NCBI GenBank assembly: GCA_007922305.1
Contig: ML677333.1
Location: 11,537,733-11,601,732, forward strand
Reading direction: 5' to 3'
Origin: Dermatemys mawii
Lineage: Eukaryota; Chordata; Testudines; Dermatemydidae
Length of the DNA stretch: 64,000 nt
How positions within the stretch are numbered: position 1 is the stretch's first letter; each line of letters begins with the position of its first letter. The translations under genes and the position numbers were made by a program. Below the pieces are notes generated by a model. It searched no databases. It was not told the origin of the DNA and saw nothing but the letters and a program-made list of their open reading frames with translations. Below, piece after piece: positions 35,056-45,956 of the stretch.

Positions 35056-36127
35056 AAAGAAAGGTGGATAGAAAGCTGGCTAGATCGTCAGGCTCAATGG
35101 TTAGTAATCAATGGCTCCATGTCTAGTGAGCAGCTGGTATCAAGTGGAGTGCCCCAAGGGTTGGTCCTGGGGCTGGTTTTGTTCAATATCTTCCTTAACG
35201 ATCTGGAGGATGGCATGGGCTGCACCCTCAGCAAATTTGCAGATGACACTAAACTGGGAGAAGTGGTAGATATGCTGGAGGGTAAGGATAGGATACAGAG
35301 GGACCTAGACAAATTAGAGGACTGGGCCAAAAGAAATCTAATGAAGTTCATCAAGGACAAGTAGAGAGCCCTGCACTTAGGACGGAAGAATCCCATGCAC
35401 TGCTACAGACTAGGGACTGAATGGCTAGGCAGCAGTTCTGCAGAAAAGGACCTAGGGGTTACAGTGCATGAGAAGCTGGATACGAGTCAACTGTGTGCCC
35501 TTGTTTCCAAGAAGACTAACGGCATTTTGGGCTGTATAAGTAAGGGCATTGCTAGCAGATTGAGTGATGTGATCATTCCCCTCCATTCAGCATTGGTGAG
35601 GCCTCATCTGGCGTACTGTGTCCAGTTTTGGGACCCACACTACAAGAAGAATGTGGAAAAGTTGGAAAGAGTCCAGAGGAGGGCAACAAAAATGATTAGG
35701 GGTCTGGAGCACGTGACTTATGAGGAGAGACTGAGGGAACTGGGATTATTTAGTCTGCAGAAGAGAAGAATGAGGGGGGATTTAATAGTTGCTTTCAACT
35801 ACCTGAAAGGGGGTACCAAAGAGGATGGATCTAGACTGTTCTCAGTGGTATCAGATGACAGAATAGGGAGCAATGGTTTCAAGTTGCAATGTGGGAGGTT
35901 TAGGTTGGATATTAGGAAAACCTTTTTCGCTAGGAGCGTGGTGAAGCACTGGAATGGATTACCTAGGAAGGTCGTGGAATCTCCTTCCTTAGAGGTTTTT
36001 AAAGTCAGGCTTGACAAAGCCCTGGCTGGGATGACTTAGTTGGGGAGTGGTCCTGCTTTGAGCAGGCGGTTGAACTAGATGACCTCCTGAGGTCCCTTCC
36101 AACCCTAATATTCTATGATTCTATGAG
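35056..36127 (+). pseudogene. CR1 LINE 3' half, best-preserved copy in the window
   Basis: A 5'-truncated CR1. From about 35059 to 36039 one single frame encodes the C-terminal reverse-transcriptase part: [35 protein letters not shown], the catalytic box [81 protein letters not shown] and a natural-looking end at TGA (36037-36039). Only one stop interrupts it, TAG at 35362-35364, inside the usual KCKVLHLG-like segment. The 3' non-coding end follows (GATGACCTCCTGAGGTCCCTTCC), closing with tandem ATTCTATG octamers at 36111-36126, the CR1 signature. The catalytic FADD is intact, but the N-terminal part, including the endonuclease, is absent, so it cannot move on its own. Confidence 0.96.
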
Positions 36128-36242
36128 TATGTCTTCACTACCCACCGGATGGGTGGGTACTGACAGATCTTTCAGCTTATTCACGTAGCTGAAGTTGCGT
36201 ATCTTAGGTCAACAACCCCCCCTAATGTAAACCAGCCCTATG
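36128..36242. mobile_element. Short palindrome-ended TIR element abutting the CR1 tail
   Basis: It starts TATGTCTTCACTACCCACCGG and ends TTCACGTAGCTGAAGTTGCG...ATCTTAGGTCAAC...CTAATGTAAACCAGCCC, the same terminal modules as the 12.9-13.4 kb cluster, with most of the interior deleted. It sits within a base or two of the CR1 octamer tail. Confidence 0.65.
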
Positions 36243-36916
36243 ATTCTAGAAGGAAATACAGATCACAGGGTAGAGCATGGATGCATATTTTAAATGTTAC
36301 TGTTGGATGGCAAGCATAGTGTGCATCCAACACATCTGCCCTGCCACAGAGAAGATTGACGTGACAGAGTTACATGCACGTATCAATTAGTTGAAATCAG
36401 AGTCCTTATTCTTATGCAAATTTTAGACTGTAGAAAAAACAACAAACCCAGACTAGCATCTGTCATTTAACACCCATAAAAGATTCCTGATTTAGTGTCT
36501 CGGGGCTGTCTTCGGTTTAGCCATAAATTGTATTTTGACAGGATTTAATAAAATACAAATTATAGATCTAGTGAGTCATGCTCAGCATTTGTATCAAACA
36601 AATTTGAATGGATGCACACTTTAACTGAGCTGTAAAAAATTAAAATGCAGTTATAATCCGCTGAACTTCTGCAGCTCTAGAAATCTTTGAAGGAATATGA
36701 TTTTGCACTTACAATTCATTCCTCAAGTAATGCTGGCCTTGACTATGAAGCACACTTGTTATCAAACAGGATTTAAAAGATGTATACAGCATTATATCAG
36801 ATAGATATTATATTAGTTCTGGAAGTATACACTTAAGCAGCGTTCATTGTGTTAATTCCCCAACAAAGTAATTATGCCAAAAAGACTGAAGGGAACTGAA
36901 ATGCCTTTTTAACCAC
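36243..36916. other. Unassigned AT-rich sequence
   Basis: No gene or recognisable element seen. Confidence 0.35.
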
Positions 36917-36972
36917 TCAGTAGGGTATCACTGGTAGGGTATCACTGTGGGTACTCAGTAGGGTATCACTGT
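36917..36972. repeat. Small minisatellite, three TAGGGTATCACTG units
   Basis: Exact 13-bp copies lie at 36921-36933, 36935-36947 and 36959-36971, the first and last preceded by CTCAG. Confidence 0.9.
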
Positions 36973-37443
36973 GTTACACCAGACTTTACTAGATGTTGGA
37001 TAGCTTTCTGTGTCTACCATGAAATCACAGGCCAGCACTGTAGGCTTTTCAAGCATGAATCTTCATTGGGGCCTTCAGTGGGTTACCACATGTTGAGAAA
37101 CCAATTATTATTTTAGTAGGTCTGCCATAAAATACACAAATGCACTTAGTACAATTACTTTCAACAGTTACAACAAACACAGCTGAACAGTTCCTAATTC
37201 AGCTTGTATGGGCAATGCAGTGTGTGAGTAGAAAGGCAATAGAATTCCATTGTGTTGTCAACTCTTGCAACTTTAGCACAAGTCTTTATCACAATATTTG
37301 GTGTTCTCTTAAAGGCCAAACTCCTGGAGTCCTAGGCGTATGTGACACTCTCAGCTTTTTTTAAAATTAAATATCTAGCCTTTGTAGCTGTGAAGTGAAG
37401 CTGGAAAACATCAAGCCCTTAGGCTCAAAAACAAGAAGGCAAA
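36973..37443. other. Unassigned sequence
   Basis: No gene or recognisable element seen. Confidence 0.35.
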
Positions 37444-37556
37444 AAACAACTTGGTTATCTGGTTGTCCATTAGTTCATGTGATGATCTCAGAAACAAGGC
37501 TCCTGATTGTCTGTAATACTAGTCAGTTCCCTATTGTCCAGATAACCAAGTTGTTT
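37444..37556. repeat. Perfect 19-bp inverted repeat (MITE-like)
   Basis: AAACAACTTGGTTATCTGG (37444-37462) is the exact reverse complement of 37538-37556, with 75 bp between. The spacer shows no coding sense. The arms may be the terminal repeats of a very short DNA transposon; I found no target duplication next to them. Confidence 0.75.
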
Positions 37557-38167
37557 TACATTCCACTCATGTAATTAGAAAATCAGTGCAATTCAGAGAC
37601 ACACAAAAGACTGATCCATACTGTAAAGAGAGCATAGTAGTATACATTATGTAAATTACAGGAATGTAAAACTTGAAGAGGGATATGTGGTGAAGTGCTA
37701 AACTGTTTTATACATTCAGCCAATAGGCAGCACAATGATTAACAGTTAATCTAAGCTCCTAACAACCAATCCTGGAAGTATCTTAAAGGATTTTATAGCA
37801 AACATATCTCTGGTGTCTCATTTTGGGAAAGAAGCTCGAAGGCCAGTCCGTATCTAGTACAAGAGCCTGACCTGCAAACTACAGTGTACAAGGTGTAAAT
37901 GATACACACTGGGTATTTAAATATATTGGTAAGAAAAACCACACACCATTAACAGAAATAGTCATACCATACAAAAACTGTGTTTAGACCAAGCCTCAGA
38001 GATCATTTCCAGTCTACAAGAAGCCACTTACTTGAGCAATTGACATTTTCTTTCAGGAAACAGTATCTAGGGGAGTTATTTTTAGTTTGTAGCCTCCTCT
38101 GAGAAAAGGGTATGGAACAAAAAGCAACTAGCAGGAAATAAAAGCAAAATAAAATAAAGAAGCCGCT
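37557..38167. other. Unassigned AT-rich sequence
   Basis: No gene or recognisable element seen. Confidence 0.35.
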
Positions 38168-38463
38168 CATAGATGGGCTCTCAAATCTGATCTCAATTAT
38201 ACTAGTGTAAATCTTGAGAGACTGCAGTGAAATGGATGTAGTTACATTACGGTAAAATGGGTGTGAGTGGAGAATCAGGTCCAAAGATTTCTGAAAGCAA
38301 AGCATTATAGGTATTACAGTGTGTTTCCTCTTGCTTGTGTTGGGTTGCACAAGCATAGAAAGAGATTCTTCTCCCATTTATACCAGACTAAATCTGATTT
38401 AATTTCAATGCCTTTACATGGAGTTACTCCGGATTTTAAACCAGTGTGAGAGTAAAATCAGAT
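38168..38463. repeat. Two family P2 copies in close succession
   Basis: Copy one (38168-38282): AATCTGATCTCAATTATACTAGTGTAAATC ... GTTACATTACGGTAAAATGGGTGTGAGTGGAGAATCAGG. Copy two (38368-38463): ATTTATACCAGACTAAATCTGATTTAATTTCAATG ... GGAGTTACTCCGGATTTTAAACCAGTGTGAGAGTAAAATCAGA. Each has the P2 arms (TATAC.AGTGTAAAT and GAATCAG) on either side of an AC/GT-type centre. Confidence 0.5.
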
Positions 38464-39009
38464 CTATTTATTTTAACAATGTTTTCAAAACAACCCTCAC
38501 AATCTACACAATCCAGTTTTCCTCTTCTCCAATGGGAATATATCTGTCAGCTGGGTAGAATTCCATGGTTGTGGTGCAAAAGATACTGACCTGATAAAAC
38601 CTGTTTTGTCCTCTATAAATTGTCCATATTTTGTGCATTTGTTTCATCTTGTGCTTTTGGCCAGACACGTATCATCTCTTGGTAGATGAATTTTCCGCAC
38701 CTTGAGCATTTAGGCTGAAAGGATTTGGTATTTGCCTGGAATTTCCTCATAGCTGCAGAGCTTTTATGGTAACAAATATTAGGACTCCTGAGTCTATTTA
38801 CAGCTTCTAAGCCAATTTCAGGTTTTTCAGATTTGGCAAGTTACTCTAGATTTTTCTGTTTTATTAGCTCAGCCTGCTTTGCTATTTGAATAGCTGTGTG
38901 TAGGATTAAGCCTGTTTTTCATTGTTGCTGCTGTGAACGGTTGTTATATGTCAACCCAATAACCAGCCTGTCTCTGATAGTTTCATGTTCCAAGGCACAA
39001 AACAAGATT
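38464..39009. other. Unassigned sequence
   Basis: No gene or recognisable element seen. Confidence 0.35.
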
Positions 39010-39800
39010 AAACTAGTTAGAGACATAAAGAGAAACAAGAAAACATTCTACAAATAAATTACAAGCACGAGGAAGACCAAGGATAGGGTAGGCCCATTAC
39101 TCAATGAGTTGGGGGGGAACAATAACAGAAAATGGGGAAATGGCAGAGATGCTTAATGAATTCTTTGTTTTGATTTCACCAAGAAGATTGGTGGTGACTA
39201 GACATCTAACATAGTGAATGCCAGTAAAAATGAGGAAGGATCTGGGACTAAAATAGGAAAAGAACAAGTTAAGAATTACTTAAACAAGTTAAATGTCTTC
39301 AAGTCACCAGCGCTTGTTGAAATATATCCTAGAATACTCAAGAAACTGACTGAGGAGCTATCTGAGCCATTAGCAATTATCTTTGAACAGTCGTGGAAGA
39401 CGGGAGAGATTCCAGAAGACTGGAAAAGACAAATATAGTATCAATCTTTAAATAGGAAAATAAGGACAACCCAGAGAATTACAGACAAGTCAGCTTAACA
39501 TCTGAACCCAGAAAGATAATGGAGCAAATAATTAAGCAATCAATTTGCAAGCATCTAGAAGAGAATAAGGTGATAAGTAACAGTCAGCATGGATTTGTCC
39601 AGAACAAATCATGTCAAATCAACCTGATAGATTTCTTTAACAGGGTAACAAGACTTGTGAGTAGGGTGGAAGTGATATACATGGTATATCTTGACTTTAA
39701 TAAAGCTTTTGATACTGTCTCACGTGATCTTCTCATAAACAAACTATGGAAATGTAACCTAAATGGGGCTACTATGATTCTATATTCTGTTTGGCTCAAA
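39010..39800 (+). pseudogene. CR1 LINE, central reverse-transcriptase part, older subfamily
   Basis: Segments in order: RNKKTFYK near 39040; VGPLLNE near 39090; a long segment at 39214-39438 including KNYLNKLNVFKSPALVEIYPRI and SWKTGEIPEDWK; then, after a frame change, MEQIIKQSICKHLEENKVIS, NSQHGFVQNKSCQINLIDFF and YLDFNKAFDTVSRDLLINKL (39519-39760). This is the finger and palm region ahead of the FADD box; the FADD box and the 3' end are missing. Loss of the right end coincides with a Gypsy gag fragment on the other strand, which suggests insertion or rearrangement there. At least one frameshift and several stops make it inactive. Confidence 0.9.
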
Positions 39801-40090
39801 CCCGTGATTTTGGTGACTGCAAATGTATAGAAAGCTCTCATGAAAGATTCAACATTTTCTCTGGTTCCTGAATTCTCTGGTGGAAATATGCTCTTTCATA
39901 AACCACATTTCTTGGAGTTATAAAGTATACATCAAGCATAGCTAAGAGTCTTTCATAGTCATCTTTGTGACTGTCATCAGTAAGGGTAAAAGATTTAAAG
40001 ATATACTCTGCCTGCTTCCTCATAGCAGAAATTAAAGAGCATAGCTGAATGTCTCCTATTTCCTTGTTGAGTTTTTTTTAAATGTAAAAT
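39801..40090 (-). pseudogene. Ty3/Gypsy-type gag fragment
   Basis: The minus-strand frame 39838-40023 reads DSHKDDYERLLAMLDVYF, ITPRNVVYERAYFHQRIQ, EPEKMLNL. This resembles the gag (capsid-like) segment of vertebrate Gypsy retrotransposons, where a line of the type 'F..YF.P..N..YERA.F..R.Q..GE' leads into a helix-rich domain. The expected continuation (a segment reading ESFMRAFYTFA) lies one frame away, from about 39845 downward, so there is a single-base frame break. No protease, polymerase, integrase or LTRs are seen nearby. It is an isolated, inactive scrap of an endogenous retroelement. Family assignment is from memory. Confidence 0.6.
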
Positions 40091-40350
40091 CTTGCAAAAT
40101 ATTGCCTCCAGCCTGTCCATTGTAAAGATTTACCAAAGCTGAAGTTCTCTGGGGCATTGAAGAGTGACATGCACAGATCGTGCAACTTTTGTTGCTTTTT
40201 TTTCCTTCTGTTTCTGTTCTCCTCAGACACTTGTGCATTTCTGACACCATGTCATACACATCTTGTACCTGGTAGGTTGCAGGACTGGCAACAGAGCTCG
40301 CTTCTCAGAGAGATAAACCAGAGATATGTTCACTGTAAGATCCCATAATG
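40091..40350. other. Unassigned sequence
   Basis: This could be further non-coding Gypsy sequence on the minus strand, but nothing diagnostic is visible. Confidence 0.3.
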
Positions 40351-40714
40351 CAGGGATTCTCAACCTTTTTCTTTCCAAGGCCCTCTCAAAATGCTATAAA
40401 AACTCCACAACCCACCCCTGTGACACAACAACAGCTGGTTTTCTGCATATAAAAGCCAGGGCCTCTATTAGGGAGTAGCAAGCAGGGATATTGCTTGGGG
40501 GCCAATACCACAGGGGCCTCCATGAAGCTAAACTGCTCAGGCTTTGGCTTCAGCCCCAGGTGGAGGGCTCAAGTCCTCAGGCTTCAGCCCTACACGGGCT
40601 TCAGCTTTCTGACCTGGGCCTCAGCTAGTCTAATGCTGGCCCTCCTTGACAGACCCCCTGAAACCTGCTCGCGGCCCCACAGAAGACCCCAGATGGCCTG
40701 GTTGAGAACTGCTG
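40351..40714. mobile_element. hAT-type MITE, copy with decayed target duplication
   Basis: The left end CAGGGATTCTCAACC and right end GGTTGAGAACTGCTG are inverted partners of the hAT CAG.GGTTCTCAACC type. The flanks CCATAATG and CTGTGATG agree at five of eight positions, compatible with an old 8-bp duplication. The interior (GAAGACCCCAGATGGCC, TCAGGCTTTGGCTTCAGCCCC) is non-coding; the plus-strand frame 40495-40770 is incidental. Confidence 0.8.
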
Positions 40715-43700
40715 CTGTGATGTACTGCTGGAATGGCAGTTTACTATACATTACACATGGTGCCACCTAGTGGTTGAACAATATAATAGTGTGTATCATT
40801 CTGTCATAGCGTGGGAGTAAGTACACCAGTATAAATGTGTCTATTACCGGTATAGCTTACTTCCCTAAATTTCAGAGAATAAGCTACAAAGCTATAAGCA
40901 CGTTTATTCCATTATTACACTGCCCACACCCAGCAGGGTGGTGTTCCACTTTAACTGTACCAAAGTGGTACAACTTGTGTGTAGAGAAGACTTGAGTCTG
41001 GAATTATTTTGCGGACGGTGGTGGCTCATGACATTCACAGAGAGACCAATACCTCCTTGCTGCCACTGCTTTTTGAGGCTTCTATGCACAAATAATCATT
41101 CTTTCATGCAGTACCTCAGGGAGGACCTGCCATGAGTAAAGACCAGAATGGGTGACAACCTGAAGAGTTTTGTGTGAGAAGGGGATTGATGGGTTATGGA
41201 AGAAGAGCAGAGCAGATGGGTTGTGGGCAACTTCATAAGATACAAGAATAGTTGTGTGGGGAGAAATACAAAACACATAAACGTAAACAAAAATTGAATG
41301 AGAAAACAATGTTGCAAGGATGAATCAAGACAAAGAGATTATACATTAATCAATAGCCAGGAGGCTCCAAACAACCCTTGGGACATTCTGGGGAAAATGC
41401 ACCAAAAGAAATGTGTGTGGATGAAAATGCTGCCAGGATACAAAATGCATGATCCAGGCTACTGCTAGTATAAGCTGGGGGATGCACATACACACAATAT
41501 ACTTAAACATTCAGTGATTTCCAAAGTCTTATTCTGATTTTGTACTATGTTTTGCTTTTTATTTCTTTCCTTTAACAGATGTTTTGTTTCCAAGCATTGT
41601 AACACTGTGCAAATGTACTATGTGCATGCAAAGGTACTGATAAAAGTGTTGAGCAAGAAATCTGTCATCAATTATATTTCAAGCAATTATTTTGATATCA
41701 TCTTTCCTTTGTTTACAGTAGGCTACCATTAACAAGGATGTCCCTTAGGAAGAAGGATTTGGGGAGGGGAGAGAATGTAGGAAGAAAGGGCTCCGAAAAT
41801 AATATTTGGCTTGAAGCTTTTTCTAAGAAAAAAGTGAATCATGCACAAAGTTTCACTGCAACAAAGAAATCTTGTTTGCTAGCCAAGAAGGTTTGTTATA
41901 GCACTGACAGGAAGCACAGCATAAAGAGATGTCAGATCCAGTGCTTTCATTTCAGAATTTCCAATTTAAAAAAATAACAGGTATTTCAAAGCAACTTTGC
42001 TCAATATATTTTTTGTTCCCCATGGATTTGTTCTTTCCAAGCAGCCAATGGTATAATCATTGGCTCCTTGTTCAGAGGCTTTTTGGTTTTAGCTTTAATT
42101 CTTTGATGCGAGGAAAAAAGAACACAGTCACTCCTTTCCTTTGTGCAACAGTCTCCCAGAAGTATGAAAGTATGATTCATTTCATAACATGGAAAAAAAT
42201 CAATGCTGCAACTACCTCTAGAGGGCTTAAATATTCAAGATATTGTCCTTGGGTACAGCTAGGCTGATAACATCAACATTGAGATTTACAGCATAAGGGC
42301 TGGTTCTGCTACCATTTCTCATATGAGTAGTCCTGTCAACTTTTTATGATGGTGCAATTCTACTAACTTTATTGGAGTCGCTCTATTGAAAAATAGACCA
42401 TACACGGTGGTCAGTCAACCCCAGTCAGGTAAGGAACAGGACCTAAGGGCTTGATCAAGGTCTTAGGGTGTGATCCCATGTTCTTTATACACTCAGAGCT
42501 ATGCCTGAAGTCAGAATCAGAACTGTAACATAGGCTCAAAACATCCTTAGCAGGAGTGTGTGAAGCATTCCTAAGAATCTGAAAACTTAAAATTGTTGTT
42601 GAAGTCAATGCGGAATTTGGGGTGTGGAAAGAAATGGAGGATAAAGCCCTTAGGATTCTTCTTCAGACTGCCCTTGATCTCCAAACAGAACTCCCATTGA
42701 GGCAGTCTTCATGTCTTGTGACATATGCGAGAGTTCTTCTCCTTAGCATTAAAAAACAAAACCAAACACATCTGCATTGTCTGGATGTGTTTCTTTAGTT
42801 ATAAAATCACCATTCGTGAAAGTTGTATTTCTGATGCTTTACAGTTTTTCCACTATAAAGAAAGGCCAACTATTACACTACACATGTTTAGGTTCAATGC
42901 TCTCCTTGGTCTCTAGTTCAGGCACATCTTGATTGCTCAGTCTTAGTTATGCACAGCTATCATTTCTTATTTATTTAGCCTCTGGAATTCCTTGTGTGGA
43001 GAATGAAGCTTTTCTCCAAGGATGTAGTAATGTTAAGGCTTGTTTTAAATGGGATTAATTCCATGTAACAAAAGGTAATATTTCTGACAGTCATGTAGGA
43101 GAAGAAGCAGGCCATGGGCCCTTGTGTCTGTAATTGGCCCAGTCTGAGACAAGAAGGCTGTATGACAAGCGGTAGCCAGATGCCATAGGAGGACAGAGAG
43201 GAGACAAAGTGCAAATGAACTAAGGGAATTTGGTGAGAAGTACAGCAAGAGAGGGCAGCTGTAGTGTCTATAAAAGGGTTTTCAAATAGAATGATAGTTT
43301 TGAATTGGATCTGAAATGAAATAAAAGCCAGCGGAATTGTTCGGGGATTAGCCTGACCTGTTCATACTTATCTACGTGTGAGAATGTGGGCACGAGCTCT
43401 GTTAGAACAGGACGGGATTCTGATGTTCAGCAAGGTGGATGACACAGGAATACAAACCCTATTCCAGGGCTATATTTTAGGTGAACAGACTCTCCCATAT
43501 CAAATGTTTGGGGAAGGAAAACTTCATCATCGAAGACTGATGCAAAAAGCAAAAGAAGAACCACATCCCCATGCCTCTGTTAAATCATATTGGACAAAGT
43601 AGGAGCAGGGGGAGAGTCATCTGGACTAAAGATAGACCAAAAGCACCGTCTAGCCACTTAGCACTAAAGGACGGAGTGATGCTTAATAAATATTCTCCAA

Positions 43701-44019
43701 GGACTTTAAGTCTTAGATGAAAGGCACTATATGGTATAAGTAAGAATTGTCATTATGAATAATAACTACTTTGGAAAAGAATTTTCTCTATTCTAACCAT
43801 TATAAAGCATCATTTTTAATTTAGCCCAGGGAGAAGGGTATGAACAGCTATAGACAAACTGTTTTTAATTCAACTTTAGTACCTTTTTTGTCCTTCATTG
43901 TTGTGTGCCTGCGTGAATACTAGGAAGTCCCATTTTATAAGGAACCTAGGAATTCAGGCTGGGATTTTCAGATAAGTCTGAATTTCCCATTGAAATTCAC
44001 AAGGAATTGAGCACTTAAC
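40715..44019. other. Unassigned sequence
   Basis: About 3.3 kb without a supported gene. GGTACAACTTGTGTGTAGAGAAGAC near 40970 looks like one end of a TIR-type element. A loose P2-like block lies at about 42296-42372, and GAAAGGCACTATATGG near 43720 resembles a CORE-SINE 3' end. The open frame at 43378-43602 shows no domain. Confidence 0.35.
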
Positions 44020-45048
44020 CCTGTATACATATTCATAAATGATCTGGAAAAAGGGATAAACAGTGAGGTGACAAAATTTGCAGATGATACAAAATTGCTA
44101 AAGAGAATTAAGACCCAGGCAGACTGTAAAGAGCTACAAAAGGTTTTTTCAAAACTGGGTGACTGGGCTACAAAATGGCAGATGAAATTTAATGTTGATA
44201 AATGCAAAGTAATGCACATTGGGAAGCATAATCCCAACTATACATATAAAATGATGGGATCTAAATTAGTTGTTATCTGTCAAGAAAGAGATCTTGGAGT
44301 CATTGTGGATAGTTCTCTGAAAACATCCACTCAATGTGCAGCAACAGTCAAAAAAGTGAACAGAATGTTGGGAATAATTAAGAAAGGGATAGATGATAAG
44401 ACATAAGATATCATGTTTCCTCTATATAAATCCATGCTATGTGCACATCTTGAATACTGTGTGCAGATGTGGTCACCCCCTCTCAAAAAAGCTATATTGG
44501 AATTGAAAAGGATTCAGAAAAGGGCAACAAAAATGATTAGGGGTATGGAACAGCTTCTGTATGAGGACAGATTAAGTAGATAAGGAAGCGTTGTTTCATA
44601 TTTCTCATAACACAAGAATTAGGGGTCACCAAATGTAATTAATAGTCAGCAGGTTTAAAACAAATAAAAGGAAGTATTTCTTCACACAATGCATAGTCAA
44701 CCTGTGGAACTCCTTACCAGAGAATGTTGTGAAGGCCAAGACCATAACAGGGTTCAAAAAAGAACTAGATAATTTCATGGAGGATAAGGCTATCAATAGC
44801 TATTAGTCAAGATGGGCATGAATGGTGTCCCTAGCCTCTGTTTGCCAGAAGTTGGGAATAAGCGACAGGGGATGATTTTTTTGAGCGACAGGAGATGACA
44901 GGGGATGAGCGACAGGGGTAATCACTTAATGATTACCTGTTCTGTTCATTCCCTCTGGGGAACCTGGCACTGGCCACCATCAGAAGACAGGATACTGGGC
45001 TAGATGGACCCTTGGTCTGACCCAGTAGGGTCACTCTTATGTTCTTAG
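44020..45048 (+). pseudogene. CR1 LINE 3' part with complete tail
   Basis: It starts abruptly in the reverse transcriptase with FINDLEKGI. The catalytic box KFADDTKLL follows (44071-44097 region), then DWATKWQMKFNVDKCKVMHIG and ERDLGVIVDSSL, and the frame ends at TAA (44404-44406). The same frame continues past the stop with LEYCVQMWSPPL and [17 protein letters not shown] non-coding 3' end of about 450 bp carries GGATACTGGGCTAGATGGACC and finishes in CTTATGTTCTTA, a CR1-type tail. A small imperfect duplication of GCGACAGGGGATGA lies at 44868-44925. It is a different CR1 subfamily from the copy at 35.1 kb. The FADD box is intact, but the element is truncated and stopped. Confidence 0.95.
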
Positions 45049-45884
45049 GTTACTTTGGGAAAAAAATTATATTCTCAATATACACCATAAAGTTAATGTA
45101 GAAGACTTCCATCAACTCTAACTATGCCCTTCCCCCATCCTTGAACTGTTTGGCATCTGGATATCTATATACTTCTAACAGCTGTGTCTTGCAGTCTTTG
45201 CTTTCTCCATCTGCTTGTTTGTTTTCCTGGTTTTATTTTTCAGGCTGCTATTTTGTATAAGCAAAATTATCCTTTCATGTCTCCTCTGTTGTTTCTTCTG
45301 GATACCGTAAGATGCAGCATCTGAGGCATGTCTCATTTATACATTTACTAGGTAAATCTAACAATGTAGGGGGAAGATAAGGAAGCCACAGTAAAATGTT
45401 CAATTGAAGCCGTAGAATTTAAAAAACACACAGATTCCCTAGAGATTTGCTGAAATTTTGTGCAGTTAATCTGACCATTGGCATACATATGTTTTCCTCA
45501 GATTTACAATAAATCCTAGGGAAATAGGAAGATACAATGCACAACACTGATTTGACATTGCTTTTGCATGAGTAACAGTAGCACTAAATGTTTTTTAGAT
45601 AATCCAAATATGCTGATGATAGAGCTCCTTAACTAAATGGGTGACCCCGGTGACATACCAACTCAGATTTGAATTCCAAAGTGTTTCTTTGTCTTTGGAT
45701 CAGGATGTTTACTGAATTAACGGATGCACACTGACCTTTGAAAAATTAACTCGAAATGCAGCAATTTATCTGTTATATCCTGGAAACAAAACTAGGCCAA
45801 GGGTTCCCTGTGCTATCTCCCAAACAGTTGTGGATTACGGAGCTTTGGTTATTCCAAACCCCTGACTAAGGTAAGGACCAATGC
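45049..45884. other. Unassigned AT-rich sequence
   Basis: No gene or recognisable element seen. Confidence 0.35.
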
Positions 45885-45956
45885 CCCAATTCAGCAAAGC
45901 ACTTAAGCACACACTCAGTCCTAAGCATGTGCTTTTGTGCTTTGCTGAATAGGGAA
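45885..45956. repeat. Family P1 copy, compact hairpin
   Basis: ATTCAGCAAAGCACTTAAGCACAC (45889-45912) pairs with GCATGTGCTTTTGTGCTTTGCTGAAT (45925-45950), with the outer 14 nt ATTCAGCAAAGCAC perfectly complementary. This is the most compact P1 fold-back here. Confidence 0.75.

Noticed and set aside
34845..35126. Plus-strand frame of 93 codons entering the CR1
   Set aside because: It reads the CR1 in the wrong frame; the true CR1 frame is the one giving [10 protein letters not shown] and SSGVPQG.
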